Assembly (NCBI GenBank): GCA_026874595.1 | Contig: CM049312.1 | Coordinates: 47,929,429-47,993,428 of the forward strand | Direction: 5' to 3' | Source: Sipunculus nudus | Taxonomy: Eukaryota > Annelida > Sipuncula > Golfingiida > Sipunculidae | DNA: 64,000 bases | Shown: positions 1 to 12,262 of the stretch, in pieces | How positions within the stretch are numbered: position 1 is the first letter of the stretch | Layout of the letters: the number at the start of each line of letters is the position of its first letter | Program-made: the position numbers and the translations under genes | Notes under the pieces: model-generated | Told to the model about the DNA's origin: nothing | What the model saw: the letters and a program-made list of their open reading frames with translations, nothing else | Databases searched by the model: none

Positions 1-262
1 TTTAATAGTGATTCAAGGAATAATCTTGTAGATGCTATTTTATGGCATTATTTTCTTTTAAATTCAGCTTAAAAATTTGTGATTTAAAAATAATAAAATA
101 TATGTGTATGCATAATAAAACCCAATATGAGCTACACTCTGGATATATGATAACTTTTGCAACAATTCTAATATTTTAACTTATATTTTCAGTTTTTTTA
201 CTCTGGATATATAATGATTGCATCTTTTGCAACAATTCTAATATTTTAAATTATATTTTCAG
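1..262. repeat. AT-rich interspersed repeat with internal 65-bp duplication
   Basis: The stretch matches 52778-52985 closely by eye (shared AATAATCTTGTAGATGC and GTGTATGCATAATA). Inside it, the sequence starting CTCTGGATATAT near 136 recurs near 201, so about 65 bp is tandemly duplicated. It has no coding potential. It directly precedes an HL-II head, as flanking sequence into which that element went. Family unknown. Confidence 0.6.
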
Positions 263-271
263 TTTTTTTAT

Positions 272-3200
272 TAGCTCAGCTGACTATAAGTCATCTGAGC
301 TATAGTCGTGGTCCATTGTCCGTTGTCCGTCTGTCTGTCTTGCCGTCCGTCCGTCCGTACCATGTAACATATTGTTTACATCTGGCTAGTGTTATGCAGT
401 TTGCAAGAGCTCAGCTCCCCAGCTTCAGCTCTCAGTTCCTAAAATTTGGCATACAATTAGATGTCTCAAAATCCCCTACCATGCCAAGAATTTGGTCACT
501 AAGACTTAATACCTTTGAGATATTAATGAAAAACTTCATTTTTCAATTAAAAACCCATTGTTACACTTCAATACTGCCTAATATCAAAACCACTGATCTG
601 ACTTTAATCATATATAATATACATGTTTTTCTATATATTCTCTGTGCACGTGCCAGAAATGATGTCAGTATTGCGTAATTGTTTTAAGTTATGGGCCCAA
701 ATATAATGCACTTTGTAAAAAATCAAGAAATATATTTACTCCCTTAACAAGAGGATTGCTGAAGCTAGAGATTTTTTGTCAGGGATATAACATGATTTAA
801 TCAAGATTCAATTGAATACCAATGATTAGTTCTGAATTTTTAAAATTTTATAAGTTATTAGTATAAATATAAAATTAGTACCTTAAATTTTGCCCAACTT
901 TGACCATTTCACGTTTGTTTCTTGTGAGCTCTGTTTATATAATTTTCATATCATGTACACATAAGGATTTCAGCTTTTTAGCTCAGCTGACTGTAAGTCA
1001 TCTGAGCTATAGGGATCACCTTTTGTCCGTCGTCCGTCCGGCCATCCGGGCATCTGTCTGTTAACAGGGCACAAATCGTAACCGCTAGACCTGGAATCTT
1101 CTTACTTGACATCCTGGGAGGTCTATGGAAATTCTCCTTGTAAACGTGAAATTAGGTCACTGTGACCTATATTCTTCGAGCTATGGGGTTCCGAAGTACC
1201 CCCCAGAATAATGCAAAATTTAATACAAAAGCTCAAGTATCTGAACAACTAATGCATTAATCACCATGATTCTTTGCATGGATATTGATCATGGAGTGTT
1301 TCATCAATTTCTGGAGATTGGTGGCGCCAGCTATATTTTTTTTATTTTTTACAATTTTTTTTCTCTACTTTTGTGATCTTTAAACATTTGGTCATCTGTA
1401 AACAGGGCACAAATCATAATGACTGGACCTAGAATCTTCTGTCCTCACCTCCAGGGAAGCCCATAAAAGGTCTGCATGGAAACCCGAAATAAGGTCCCTG
1501 TTACCCATATTCTGTGAGCTATGGGGCTCTGAAGCACCCCCCAGAATAAAGATTTGGTCATATATTAACAGGGCACAAATCATAATGACTGGACCTAGAA
1601 TCTTCTTTCTTGACATGCAGGGAGGCCTTTGAAAAGTCTCTTTGGAAATCTGAAATTAGGTCTCTGTTACCCATATCCTTCATGCTATGGCTCCGAGAAT
1701 AAAGATTTAGAATCTCCTTTCTTGATATGCTGGGAGGCCCCTGAAAAGTCTCCTTGTGCACCTGAAATTACATCTCTGTTACCCATATCCCACATCCTAT
1801 GCGGCTTTGAAATACCCCCCAGAATAAACATTTGGTCATCTGTTAACAGGGCACAAATCATAATAACTGGACCTAGAATTTTATTTTTTGACATGCTGGG
1901 AGACCCCTGAAAAGTCATCTTGTAAACCTTGAAAATAGGTGTCTGTTACCCATATCCTTCATGCTACAGAGCTCCATAGGATCCCAATGAATATTGGATG
2001 ATTTTATACAAAAGGTCAAGTTTGGAAAAAGTATTTCATTCAAATTTGACATTCAGATGATAAAATTACTTTATCAATGTCTTCCTGGTCAGCTGAGCGT
2101 CATGACCCCTGGGTCACTTGTTAGTTTAGAAAGCTGAAAGAAATTGGCCAAAAATTATAGCTTTTATTAATGTTTTTATGAGACCATGTCAGACCTTGGC
2201 TCTCTCCAGCCACTCTTGAGTCACCTGTATGTTGACCTTGTTGAACTTTCAGCAAATTATGCACCCTTGAGGCGAGGCATATACTGGGGCAGCCAGGCAG
2301 CTTATGGCCAGCCACAGTTGATCCAGGTGTCCAACCCAACTCATCTAGTAGTTTTAACCAACAACATAACAATAAACAATAAATAAATCAATTTTTATTG
2401 GTTTTTAATAACAAATTAAAGAAAATAGAAAAGGAATTTGTTAGTTTATAATAATAGGGAATTAACTTGCAGTTACTGATGATATAAGAATCTTGTATCG
2501 ATGGGTAGAATGTCACATATTCCAAATAACACCATGCAGTCACCTATGGCATTTTTCAGTTCAATTTTAATAATAAAAAATAAATCATATTATTCATTAC
2601 TAATCATTAGGGATCATATGAAGGAAATTAATGATAGACAAAGATGCAGTTGATAATATTAATCTAGATTCCTACTGTGTCTAGTGTGTACATTGATGTG
2701 AAATTAGTCCAAAATGAATATATTACATTTATTTTTTTTAATATAAATAAAAGCCATAAAACCAGGTACTTATGATCATTATTTAAATGTGTTAATTTTG
2801 TATATTCTGGATTCTCAACACCATTGTTTTGTGAGAACTGAATAAATACCAGACATGGTGGGAATACTTTGCAATTGTATTTAAATACGAATATGAATAT
2901 GTACTCCATTATAAAATTTCTTGCATAAAGAATGGGAATTCAGGTAAAAATGAAAGTATATGAATACCAGTGCAAATACTTTCAAAATGTATTCATGAAT
3001 GCATTCATGAATATATTCTTTAATATTATTTTAATAATCATTTCAGTTATATTTCATTTTAAAAATCATACGATTCGCTTATTATTTTTAATAAAAATTA
3101 TATCTGGGACAATATTTGTAATATTTTTTTAGAAATAGTTAAACTCTTATATTATATGTTCTGCTTATAAGTTATATGGCCAAGTCAAAATCTGTGTGAC

Positions 3201-3409
3201 AATAGTACACCATTTGTTAATAAAATAAATGAATTCAAACCTCTTCCCTGTCTCCCAAGGTACTATCAAAATCATACATAAGCTAAACAACAACAACTCA
3301 TAATACAGCTTATACTTATTACCACACAAAACCAGCATGTGCCTCATTTCTAAATCATATTTTTTTATCATATATAACAGCTGAGCGCCGTGACCCATAG
3401 GTCCCTTGT
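272..3409 (+). mobile_element. HL-II Helentron-like element, internally deleted and interrupted
   Basis: The head TAGCTCAGCTGAC starts at 272 and is followed by a GTCC/GTCCGT-rich stretch. The tail has CAGCTGAGC (3378-3386), a GACC-CATA-GGTC hairpin (3392-3403) and the terminus CCTTGTT. Compared with the intact 2.6-kb copy at 8447-11052, the region just after the head is missing: the head joins directly to the CCATGTAACATATTG segment near 360. A second HL-II element (980-2121) sits inside. Non-coding and non-autonomous. It lies in the HEATR6 intron upstream of the first exon seen. Confidence 0.7.
980..2121 (+). mobile_element. Nested HL-II element with exact empty-site support
   Basis: The head AGCTCAGCTGAC is at 980. 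The tail has CAGCTGAGC (2090-2098), hairpin GACCC-CT-GGGTC (2104-2115) and CACTTGTT. It interrupts CAGCTTTTT/AGTTTAGAAAGC, which is continuous at 9771-9790, 21640-21660 and 47550-47575. The interrupted copy has seven T across the two junctions against five in the empty sites, so the insertion was into a T-run with no longer duplication. The interior holds partial units of the array seen at 15360-17640 (ACTGGACCTAGAATCTTC, CTCTGTTACCCATAT). No coding capacity. Confidence 0.75.
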
Positions 3410-4035
3410 TATATCCTGTATGTATATGCAGAGATGTTGTAACTCCCAGCATCCCCCTCCCTCAAGTGGGAACATTAGCTATATTGCAACTGTATTCATT
3501 AACACAATTGAAAAAAAAGTTATGATAATAAATTAGGATCTAATTGAACAAAGGTACAGTCAACAGCTTATCAAAGAGCCAACCAATTATCATGGTAATG
3601 GTGTAGATCTTATGTTTACAAACTGCTCACATACTTGAGTTTCAACATGCATTTGAAAACACATAGATCACAAATAATATTTGCAACTATTCCTTACTCA
3701 TCAATACAAACCTATCGTATCAGATAACCATGGCCTATATAACCATTTCCTCTTTAGAATTATCTCCACGTGTTATTATTTTAGTTTTGTTGCCTTTAAG
3801 GTCAACTTCAGCTGAGCACATGACCCATAGTCCCTTTATGGATCCATTTGTGTAATTAGTGCTTATACTCGGGTTCAAAATATTTAGTACCTGCTTTGAA
3901 CATGTACTTGTTACACATGTACTTGAAAAGTAATCAAGTACTTTTCCTATAATGGTAAATAATGTTATCATGGAAGCATTATACCTGATGTATATCCCAT
4001 TGAACAGGTAAGCATTAGGCCTATAGGCCTTGGTA
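3410..4035 (+). mobile_element. Tail fragments of HL-II and HL-III elements
   Basis: An HL-II-type tail is at 3809-3836 (CAGCTGAGC, then GACCCATAG). An HL-III tail is at about 4003-4033, where AGGCCTATAGGCCT (4017-4030) is a perfect 14-bp palindrome at the place of the HL-III terminal hairpin. The stretch 3540-3780 is alignable with 25560-25800 and, inverted, with 57066-57350, so it is interior sequence of the same elements. Heads are missing, either lost or left of the window. Confidence 0.55.
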
Positions 4036-4089
4036 ATGATTGTAACCTTATGTTTCCATGATATGAAAATTAAATCAACAGTGCTTACA

Positions 4090-4460
4090 GGAAAAAAATA
4101 TGTGCCATGGTCAAAGTTGGGCTAAATTTAAGATAATGATTTAACATTTATGCTTATAACTTAAAAAATACAAAGTTTTGATTTAATTTCTGGTTTACAC
4201 TAGCTTAAATATCAATCAAATACAGTTACATGATAGGGAAAGGCTCTTTAGTTTAAACTGACCTTATGAAAAGGGTAAATATCTTTCCTGATATTTGACA
4301 ATATACATTTTGTGTTTAGGCCAATAACTCCTGTACAAATCAGGGAATATAGAGCTAATTTCTGGCATGTACATTGGAAACATAAAGAGGAATTGTTATG
4401 CAAAATATGAACAAAATAAAACTAGTGGTTTTGATATTAGGCAGTCTGTAGTATAAGAAT
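4090..4460 (-). mobile_element. Minus-strand HL-II interior fragment
   Basis: Read on the minus strand, the segment contains the HL-II interior landmarks GCCTAATATCAAAACCACT, CATGCCAGAAAT and CCCAACTTTGACCATGGCAC in the same order as in 14380-14720. Neither STIR is present. It ends about 160 bp before the HEATR6 exon acceptor at 4623. The 4461-4557 remainder shows nothing recognisable. Confidence 0.6.
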
Positions 4461-4623
4461 AGGAATTTAATGGAAAATGGAGGTTTTTCCTGAATTCCTT
4501 GAAGTAATGAAGTTTTGTAATAAAAATAATAGTAAATAAAAATAAAAGTTCTGTTATGTGAATTATTGTATTGTATTGTTATTAGGGCTATATCAGGTTA
4601 ATATATATGTTGATGCTTTGCAG

Positions 4624-5151
4624 GTATATAGCTTCTATGGAACACCAGGTGCCAAGTCAGAGGTCCCAAACTGCCTCTACCCCACCCCACTAAGTCAGTA
4701 TGATCCTAACCCAGCACCAAACGTACAGACAAAGAATACAAGCAAACCACATGAGCAGGAAGGGGATGAGGAGGCGGTCAGCCTCAGACTAGGGGGTAGT
4801 ACTGCAGGCAGACCAGCGGGGAACAAGAAAAACAAGAAGAAAAGGGCTAGAAATAGAAAGAAAACAGGGGATGAACAAGATGTGCAGGCTGGGACACATC
4901 ACATGACTTCATCTGATGGAGCATCAGCTAGGTCTGATGGGAAGGAGAAGTCACATGACCAAAGCAAAGCTGTTCCCATTGGCCAGTGGTCTACTAATGA
5001 TGACAGTGGTCTGTTTTACCCAGTTTGGGGAAAACCTGCCAGTTCAGAATCAGAATATTCAGACACAGAAGGTGGTCAGGCAGCCAGGCTACGAGCAAAC
5101 CACACCCGAGTCAGGCAGCATGCTCTAGCATGTCTACATTCTGTTATCAGG
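4624..5151 (+). CDS. HEATR6: HEATR6 internal exon (low-complexity linker region)
   Basis: This 528-bp exon (176 codons, phase 0 at both ends) lies between acceptor TTTGCAG (ending 4623) and donor GTAAGG (5152). It encodes a Ser/Gly-rich linker, a Lys/Arg tract (KKNKKKRARNRKK, near 4825-4863), an acidic serine motif SSESEYSDTEGG (5041-5075) and the start of a HEAT helix (RQHALACLHSVI). The motif followed by a helical repeat, and the splice into the next exon, match the middle of HEATR6, a poorly characterised HEAT-repeat scaffold protein. The open frame runs upstream to 4558, but no ATG starts it and the cag/gt acceptor context supports an exon edge. The identification is from recognition of the family, not from a search. 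Upstream exons lie outside the window. Confidence 0.82.
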
Positions 5152-5711
5152 GTAAGGGGCAATGTATCTGACACTAGACAGAAATAGATGGACTTGATGT
5201 GGTTTATCAAACAGTTAAGTGAGTTTAAAGCAAAATGCTTTTATCAGGATTATCATAATTGCTTGTAGCTTGTCAGGGTTTCACAAAGTGCTTTGAAAAG
5301 TATTAATTACTTTAAATTACACAGATAATTAATTTTCCTTACTTAATCTGTACAACTATGAAAAAAAAAGTCAAATATTTTTATCAGTTTGGATTTTAAT
5401 GGATTTTCATCAGCAGCACTGGTCATATATAGCACAAGTATCATGATTGTTACTGCCTCTTATTGACATATTCTGAGCCTTATAACCAGCAAAACCTTGT
5501 TAAGTTGGAGGAGCCAGTGGTATTTTTCAAGAATAGTATTTGGACCTCTAATAATCAATTTCTTTTGGTACAGATTTATGCCTTTTGCTATGATACAGTA
5601 AGTTGTCTAAAGTGTTTAAAATGGTCAAGAGTCATTATGTTCAGTGTTAGCTGTAAAAATTAATATTAAACTTTCTTCAAACAATATATCAGAAATATGA
5701 TTTATTGACAG
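5152..5711 (+). other. HEATR6: HEATR6 intron, 560 bp
   Basis: Starts GTAAGG and ends TTATTGACAG. AT-rich. I see no repeat shared with the rest of the window and no supported coding sequence in it. Confidence 0.75.
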
Positions 5712-5834
5712 TGCACAGAGAAACGGCTGATGTTTGGTTACTGGTCCTCCTTCATCCCTGACTCCCCCAGCACAGGGGCAGCTCCACTGGGTCAGACTCT
5801 CTTCACCACTATAATGAAGGATACCTCACCAAAA
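5712..5834 (+). CDS. HEATR6: HEATR6 internal exon (conserved HEAT core)
   Basis: This 123-bp exon encodes 41 codons in phase 0. It opens with CTEKRLMFGYWSSFIPDSP and closes with FTTIMKDTSPK. The GYWSSFIPD segment followed by a KDxSPK turn is the most recognisable stretch of HEATR6 between two HEAT repeats. It is shorter than the usual ORF-caller threshold, which is why it is easily missed. The acceptor is TTGACAG (ending 5711) and the donor is GTAATC (5835). Joined to the previous exon it reads on without a frame break (HSVIR then CTEKR). Normal codon use; no disruption. Confidence 0.85.
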
Positions 5835-6090
5835 GTAATCAATAGTTACTCTTAATACATATGTCAGTACTTTTGGTGAAATTTTGTTAGCTGCTTTCAT
5901 TAAAAGCAGAAGCTGTCATCACTAAACTATTATGAAGAGGTTACTGTATCTCCATATCAGGCAGATCTAGGATAAGCCAGTTTACCAGAGCATAAAGAAA
6001 ACAAGACTGGTAAGTGCCTGATGGATTGATGAGTGTATGTGAGACAGAGACTTCTTATCCAACCAATCAGAGTGACTTTAGGTGACTTCA

Positions 6091-6690
6091 GTTTTTTGTT
6101 TTACTGACTATAAGTCATCTGAGCTATAGTCATGGTCCTTTGTTTGTTATCCGGTTATCTGGATATCAGTTAAGAGGGGCACATTTTGAATCTGTTAGAC
6201 CTACAGATCCAAAATTCAACACAGAGTTAGATGTCCCTAAGTTCTCTTCCTAAACTTAAAACTGGGCCACTGGGACTTCATCCTCTCAAGAAATTAAGCA
6301 GAACTTTCCTTTTTTCCAGTAAAAACTATAGTTTCACTTCAAGAGTGTCTGATTTTAAAACCACTGATGTTGTTTTGTTCAAATTTGGCATATATATTTG
6401 TTCTCAGTATATTTCCGTTGCACCTGCCAGAAATTATGTCAATATTCCAGAATTTTAAAAGTTACGGACCCGAAATAATGCACCTTGTCAAAACATCAGT
6501 AAAGCTATTTACCCTCTTCACATGGTAACTGTTAAAGCTAGAGAGTTTTTTATGCCCCTGCCACAAAGTAGCCAGGCATAAAGTTTTACCCATGTCCATC
6601 ATTCTGTCCTTCCGTCATTCCGAAATCAAACAGTTGTACGGACTGCAGATATTGGCCTGATTATTGGTGTGTGGGCAGATTATGACTAGT
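6091..6690 (+). mobile_element. Degenerate HL-II head and a second element head
   Basis: At about 6100 a decayed HL-II head reads TTTTACTGACTATAAGTCATCTGAGCTATAG, followed by HL-II 5' interior sequence (ACCACTGATG, CACCTGCCAGAAATTATG). At 6548 a different head begins, TTTATGCC...GGCATAAA, an inverted repeat of 8-bp arms around 18 bp, followed by TCC-rich sequence and then one unit of the array seen at 11053-12262 (CTGCAGATATTGGCCTGAT). I found no matching tail for this second head in the window. Confidence 0.5.
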
Positions 6691-8324
6691 TAGGGCCCCG
6701 CTTGAAAAGCTGGTGCCCTATAGTAATCGACCTGTCCGTCTGTCTTTCTGTCCGTCTGTCCGTCCACAATTCTTTTCCGGATGATAACTCCAGTTAGGAT
6801 TGACAGATTGAGTTCAAACCTGAAATATGTATTAACCATCAATTATGGAAGATTCCTATCGATTTTGGGGTCCAGAGGTCAAAGGTCAAAAAAGTTATTC
6901 ACAGTTTGGTGTTAAATTTTAGGTCCCTCTTTCAGCAGGGCAGAAATCATAATTGTAACCATAATTGTTTGTTCCACCTTAACAGTAGGACAGTTCTCAT
7001 GTCAACAGCAACGAGGCATGATATATGGTCATAGTCAGCCATTTTTCTGTAAGTTATGTGGTAAAAACCATTACTGAACACCTAGTAAGGTTGCACTCTC
7101 TTAGCAAATATGCATGCAAAAGGACACACATTGTTAACACAATAACTCGTAAAAAGTATTTCATATAAGGTTCCCAGACTCACCGCAGTGATGGACCTTT
7201 TCATGAACTACATCATGTTTGAAGATGGGTGAACTTGATGGATTTTCAAGGTCACAGAGGTGATAATGCTAAAATGATGTTAACCAAATAGCTCGCAAAC
7301 AATTTGACTAACATTCACTGAACTTGCACCAGTAATGTTTGTTATGAAGGGCTAGGTCAAGTTCGAAGATGGATGACCTTGACAGAGGTGATAATTCTCA
7401 AATGATGTTAATGCAATAACCCGCAAAGAATTTGATGAACAATCAAATTCGTTTCTGCATAATAACTCCCCTAACATATGATGGATAGGATTCAAACATA
7501 AGATGTATCACCCATGGCCTAAGGGAGAAGCTCATTGATATTTGGGTCAGAAGGAAAAAAAAAGTAATACACAGTTTGGTGTTCAGTTGCTGGTGTTTCC
7601 TTCAGCAGGCCAGAAATGGATGAATCATTTTTGAGTCACTCGTGTACAGCGGCATCACATTTTCACAGCATATTTTGTACAGACAATTTGAGGATTCCCC
7701 AGAAAAGGATAAACTGGCCCAATGCACCACAGTGGCTCTCATTTAGATCATGTTTGGACAAATCTATCTCCACTTCCAGCATCTCAAGGAATTTGGGCCT
7801 ATTATAGTGACCATCAACAAATTTACATTTATATTCATATGTAGCCATTCTACACATCACAGCGCAACTGTAGACCCAAGCCCAAGAACAGCTGAATTTC
7901 AGTTCAAGAGAATGACCATTTTATCACTACTAACCAACAGCTGACTCTCTTTAATACTACAAGGTTCATGTACAGACTCAAGCCTCACATATGATAAGCC
8001 CAAATCAACATACAGATACTGAAAAAATATTTGACACAGCCCAGCCAAGACTTCAACCAAGAATAATTGGCACAGGTAATACAAAAATACAGTAACTAAA
8101 AATGCATGCAGTTCTTTTATATCATTATTTTGATAGCTTTGAACATTTTCACTTTACCATATCTTTTCTTCCAGTTTTTACATGTCAGCTGTTCTTTACA
8201 GGTTCTTTAATTTTCAGATATCTCTCTTTCAGCCCATGCTACCAAAGTACACCAAATTCACAGTACTTCAATTTATAATGACTGCATCTTTTGCGGGGCC
8301 CTTACTGACCTGTCAGTTTTCTAG
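6691..8324 (+). mobile_element. HL-IV Helentron-like element
   Basis: The head is TAGGGCCCCGC with STIR GGGCCCCGC (6693-6701), followed by a GTCCGTCTGTCC stretch. The tail has the inverse STIR GCGGGGCCC (8293-8301), hairpin ACTGAC-CT-GTCAGT (8304-8317) and TTTTCTAGT. The flanks join as GACTAGT/TACAGATC, which matches the array unit continuous at 11571-11584 (GACCAGTTACAGATC), so the insertion lies at a T-T step. The interior carries two diverged direct repeats of about 150 bp (AGAGGTGATAAT...AAATGATGTTAA). The middle (about 7615-8180) is unlike anything else in the window. Length about 1.63 kb. No supported gene. Confidence 0.65.
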
Positions 8325-8446
8325 TTACAGATCAAGTTCGTATTACATCCCGGTTGACCTACTTTTGACCGTATGACGGCTCCTGAACTTAGAAAATTTC
8401 ATGAAAAATAGAAATTTTTATGACAAATGCACATGTACGGCCTTTT

Positions 8447-11052
8447 TAGCTCAGCTAACTATAAGTCATCTGAGCTATAGTCGTGGTCCATTGTCCGTCG
8501 TCCGTCCGTCTGTCCGTCCGTCCGTCCGTAGATGTGGCACGTTTTGAAACCATAAGACCTAGGAATCCAAAATTCAGAATAATGTTAGATGTCCCCAAGA
8601 TCTCCTACCAAGCCTAAAACTGGGTCTTTGCGACTTCATTCCTTTGAGAAATTAAGGAAAAACCTCAATTTTTTATTAAAAACCTATTTTCACACTTTAG
8701 GACTGGCTTATATCAAAACCACTCATCTGTTTTTCCTCATATTTCCTATAAATAATCCTCTATATAATTCCTATGTACATGCCAGAAATTAGGTCTATTA
8801 TTTAATTTAAAAAAGTTATGGGCCCAAACATAATGCATTTTGTAAATAATCAGGAAAGAAATTTTATCACTTAACACAAAACTTGTTAAAGCTAAGCACT
8901 TTTTTTTCCAGTAATATTACTTTTATTAATCAAAATTAAATTGTATACCCAAAATTAGATCAAAATCTTTTAAATTTTTAAAAATATTAGCAAAAATAAA
9001 AAATTGGTACCTTAAATTTTGCCCAACTTTGACCATGGCACGTTTTTTTGCTGTAATTGCTGTGGATTTAATTTTCACAGCATGTTTTTGTTAGCATTTC
9101 AACTGTTAACATTAAAAATTTGAAACCAGTTGATCAAAAACTGTAGATTTTATTCAAGTTTTCAAGCACCATGTCACATATTGCTAGTGTTATGCAGTTT
9201 GCTAGAGCTCAGCTCCCGAGCTTCAGCTCTAAGTTCCTTAAATTTGGCATACAGTTAGATTTTTCCAAAATCCCCTACCATGCCAAGAATTTAGTCACTA
9301 GGACTTAATTCCTTTGAGATATCAATGAAAAACTTCATTTTTCCATTAAAAACCCAATGTTACACTTTAAGACTGCCTAATATCAAAACCACTGATCTGA
9401 CTTTGATCATATATAATATACATATTTTTCAATATATTCACTATGCACATGCCAGAAATGATGTCAGTATTGTGTATTTTTTTTAAGTTATGGGCCCAAA
9501 CATAATGCACTTTGTAAAAAATCAAGAAATATATTTACTCCCTTAACAAGGGCATTGCTGAAGCTAGAGATTTTTTTTGTCAGGGATGTAACATTATTTA
9601 ATCAAGATTCAATTGAATACCCAAAATTAGTTCTGAATTTTTAAAATTTTATAAGTTATTAGTATAAATATAAAATTAGTACCTTAAATTTTGCCCAACT
9701 TTGACCAAGGCACGTTTGTTTCCCGTGAGCACTGTTGATATAATTTTCATATCATGCACACATAAGGATTTCAGCTTTTTAGTTTAGAAAGCTGAAAGAA
9801 ATTGGCCAAATATTGTAGCTTTTATTAATGTTTTTTATGAGACCCTGTCAGACTTTGGCTCTCTCCAGCCCTTCTTGAGTCACCTGTATGTTGACCTTGT
9901 TGACCTTTCATCAAATTATGCACGCTTGAGGGGAGAATCCAGGCAGCTTATGGCCAGCCACAGTTGATCCAGGTGTTCAACCCAACTCATCTAGTAGTTT
10001 TAACCAACAACATAACAATAAACAATAAATTAATAAATTTTTATTGGTTTTTAATAACAAATTAAAGAAAAATAGAAAAGGAATTTGTTAGTTTATAATA
10101 ACAGAAAATTAACTTGCAGTTACTGATGATATAAGAATCTTGTATCGATGGGTAGAATGTCACATATTCCAAATAACACCATGCAGTCACCTATGGCATT
10201 TTTCAGTTCATTTTTAATGATAAAGAAGTAAATCATATTATTCATTAATAATCATTAAGGATTATATGAAGGAAATTAATGATAGACAAAGATGCAGTTG
10301 ATAATATTAATCTAGATTCCTACTGTGTCTAGTGTGTACATTGATGTGAAATTAGTCCAAAATGAATTTTTTACAGTTATTTTTTAATATAAATAAAAGC
10401 CATAAAACCATTTGCTTATGATCATTATTTAAATGTGTGAAATTTGTATATTCTGGATTCTCAACATCATTGTTTGGTGAAAACTGAAAAAATACCAGAC
10501 ATGGTGCGAATACATTGTAATTGTATTTAAATATGAATATGATTGTGTACTCCATTATAAAATTTCTTGCATAAAGAATGGGAATTCAGGTAAAAATGAA
10601 AGTATATGAATACTCGTGCAAATACTTTCAAAATGTATTCATGAATGCATTCATGAATATATTCTTTAATATTATTTTAATAATCATTTCAGTTATATTT
10701 CATTTTAAAAAATCATATGATTCTCTTATTATTTTTAATAAAAATTATATTTGGGACAATATTTGTAATTTTTTTAATAAATAGTTAAACTCTTATATTA
10801 TATGTTCTGCTTATAAGTTATATGGCCAAGTCAAAATCTGTGTGACAGTAGTACTCCATTTGTTAATAAAATAAATGAAATCAATCCTCTTCCCTGTCTC
10901 CAAAGGTACTATCAAAATCATACATAAGCTAAACAACAACTCATAATACAGCTTATATTTATTACCACACAAAACCAGCATGTGCCTCATTTCTAAATAA
11001 TATTTTTTTATCATATATAACAGCTGAGCGTCGTGACCCATAGGTCCCTTGT
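8447..11052 (+). mobile_element. HL-II element, uninterrupted 2.6-kb copy
   Basis: This is the best reference copy of HL-II. The head TAGCTCAGCTAAC (8447) is followed by GTCCGTCCGTCC. The tail has CAGCTGAGC (11021-11029), hairpin GACC-CATA-GGTC (11035-11046) and CCTTGTT. The head forms an imperfect hairpin with TCATCTGAGCTA just downstream. It interrupts the array at 8325-8446 and 11053-12262: GCACATGTACGGCCTTTTT on the left continues as CTCAATGCTTGCAGATATT on the right. Its interior is alignable almost end to end with 46231-48820. Short ORFs (for example 10352-10555 minus) recur in each copy but are broken differently, so it is non-coding. Confidence 0.78.
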
Positions 11053-12262
11053 TTTCTCAATGCTTGCAGATATTGGCCTAATTGTTGGTGTTTGGGTGCA
11101 TAATGACTACTTACAGATCAACTTTGCGTTTTGACCATGAAAAATTGGAATTTTCATGATAAATGCACATGAAGAGACTTTTTTTTGCAATGCCTGCAGA
11201 TGTTAGCCTGAATTTTGGGGTGTGGACAAATTATTACTAGTTACGGATCGAGTTTGCGTTTCATCCTGATTTACCTACTTTTGATCGTATGACGGCTCCT
11301 CAACAAAGAAAATTTCATGAAAAATAGAAATTTTCATGACAAATGCACATGTATGGCGCTTTTTTGACAATGCCTGCAGATATTGGCCTAATTCTTGGTG
11401 TGTGGGCACATAATGACCACTTACAGATTGAGTTCTCATTTTGTACTGGTTGACCTACTTTTGACCGTATGACGGCTCCTACACATAAAAATTTCATGAA
11501 AAATTGAAAAAAAATTTTTTCCAATGCTTGCAGATATTAGCCTAAATTTTGGTGTGTTGGCAGATTATGACCAGTTACAGATCAAGTTTGCATTTCATCC
11601 CATTTGACCTACTTTTGACTGTATAAGGGCTCCTGAAAATAGAAAATTTTATGAAAAAATATAAATTTTCCAGACAAGTGCATATGTACGGCCTTTTTTT
11701 CACAATGCTTGCAGATATTGGCCTAATTATTGGTGTGTGGGTGCATAATGACTACTCACAAATCGAGTTTGCGTTTGGTCCTTGTTGACCTACTTTTGAC
11801 CATATGATGGCTCCTGAACATAGAAAATTTCATAAAAAATTGGAATTTTCATGATAAATGCACATGTACAGACTTTTTCTTCGCAATGCCTGCAGATATA
11901 ATTCTGAATTTTAGTGTGGACAAATTATGACGAAATACAGATCGAGTTTGCGTTCCGTCCTGATTGACCTACTTTTGATCGTATGACGCCTCCTCAACAA
12001 AGAAAATTTCATAAAAAATAGAAATTTTCATGATAAATGCACATGTACGGCCTTTTTTTCGCAGTGCCTGCAGATATAAGCCTAATTTTTGGTGTGTTTG
12101 CAGATTATGACCAGTAACAGATAGAGTTTGCGTTTCATCCTTGTTGACCTACTTTTGACCATATGACAGCTCTTGAACATGGGAAATTTCATGAAAAATT
12201 GAAATTTTCATGATAAATGCACATGTACACTTTTTTTTTGCAATGCCTGCAGATATTAGCCT
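11053..12262 (+). repeat. Tandem array, unit about 130-180 bp
   Basis: The landmarks TGCAGATATTGGCCTAAT, GACCTACTTTTGACCGTATG and AAATTTCATGAAAAAT recur together about eight times, with starts near 11066, 11197, 11370, 11529, 11707, 11887, 12068 and 12247. The left end of the same array is at 8278-8446, cut off by the HL-II insertion. Units are diverged and carry no supported ORF. The poly-T run before each unit start is where the HL elements entered. Confidence 0.75.

Noticed and set aside
2664-3132. Opposed ORFs recurring at 10352, 22195 and 48077
   Set aside because: They recur because HL-II copies recur; each copy carries different indels and stops, which argues against selection on protein.
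4558-4623. Start of the long 209-codon frame as a gene start
   Set aside because: The frame begins at GTG without ATG and its first 22 codons are intronic. TTTGCAG at 4617-4623 is a good acceptor and HEATR6-like sequence begins only after it.
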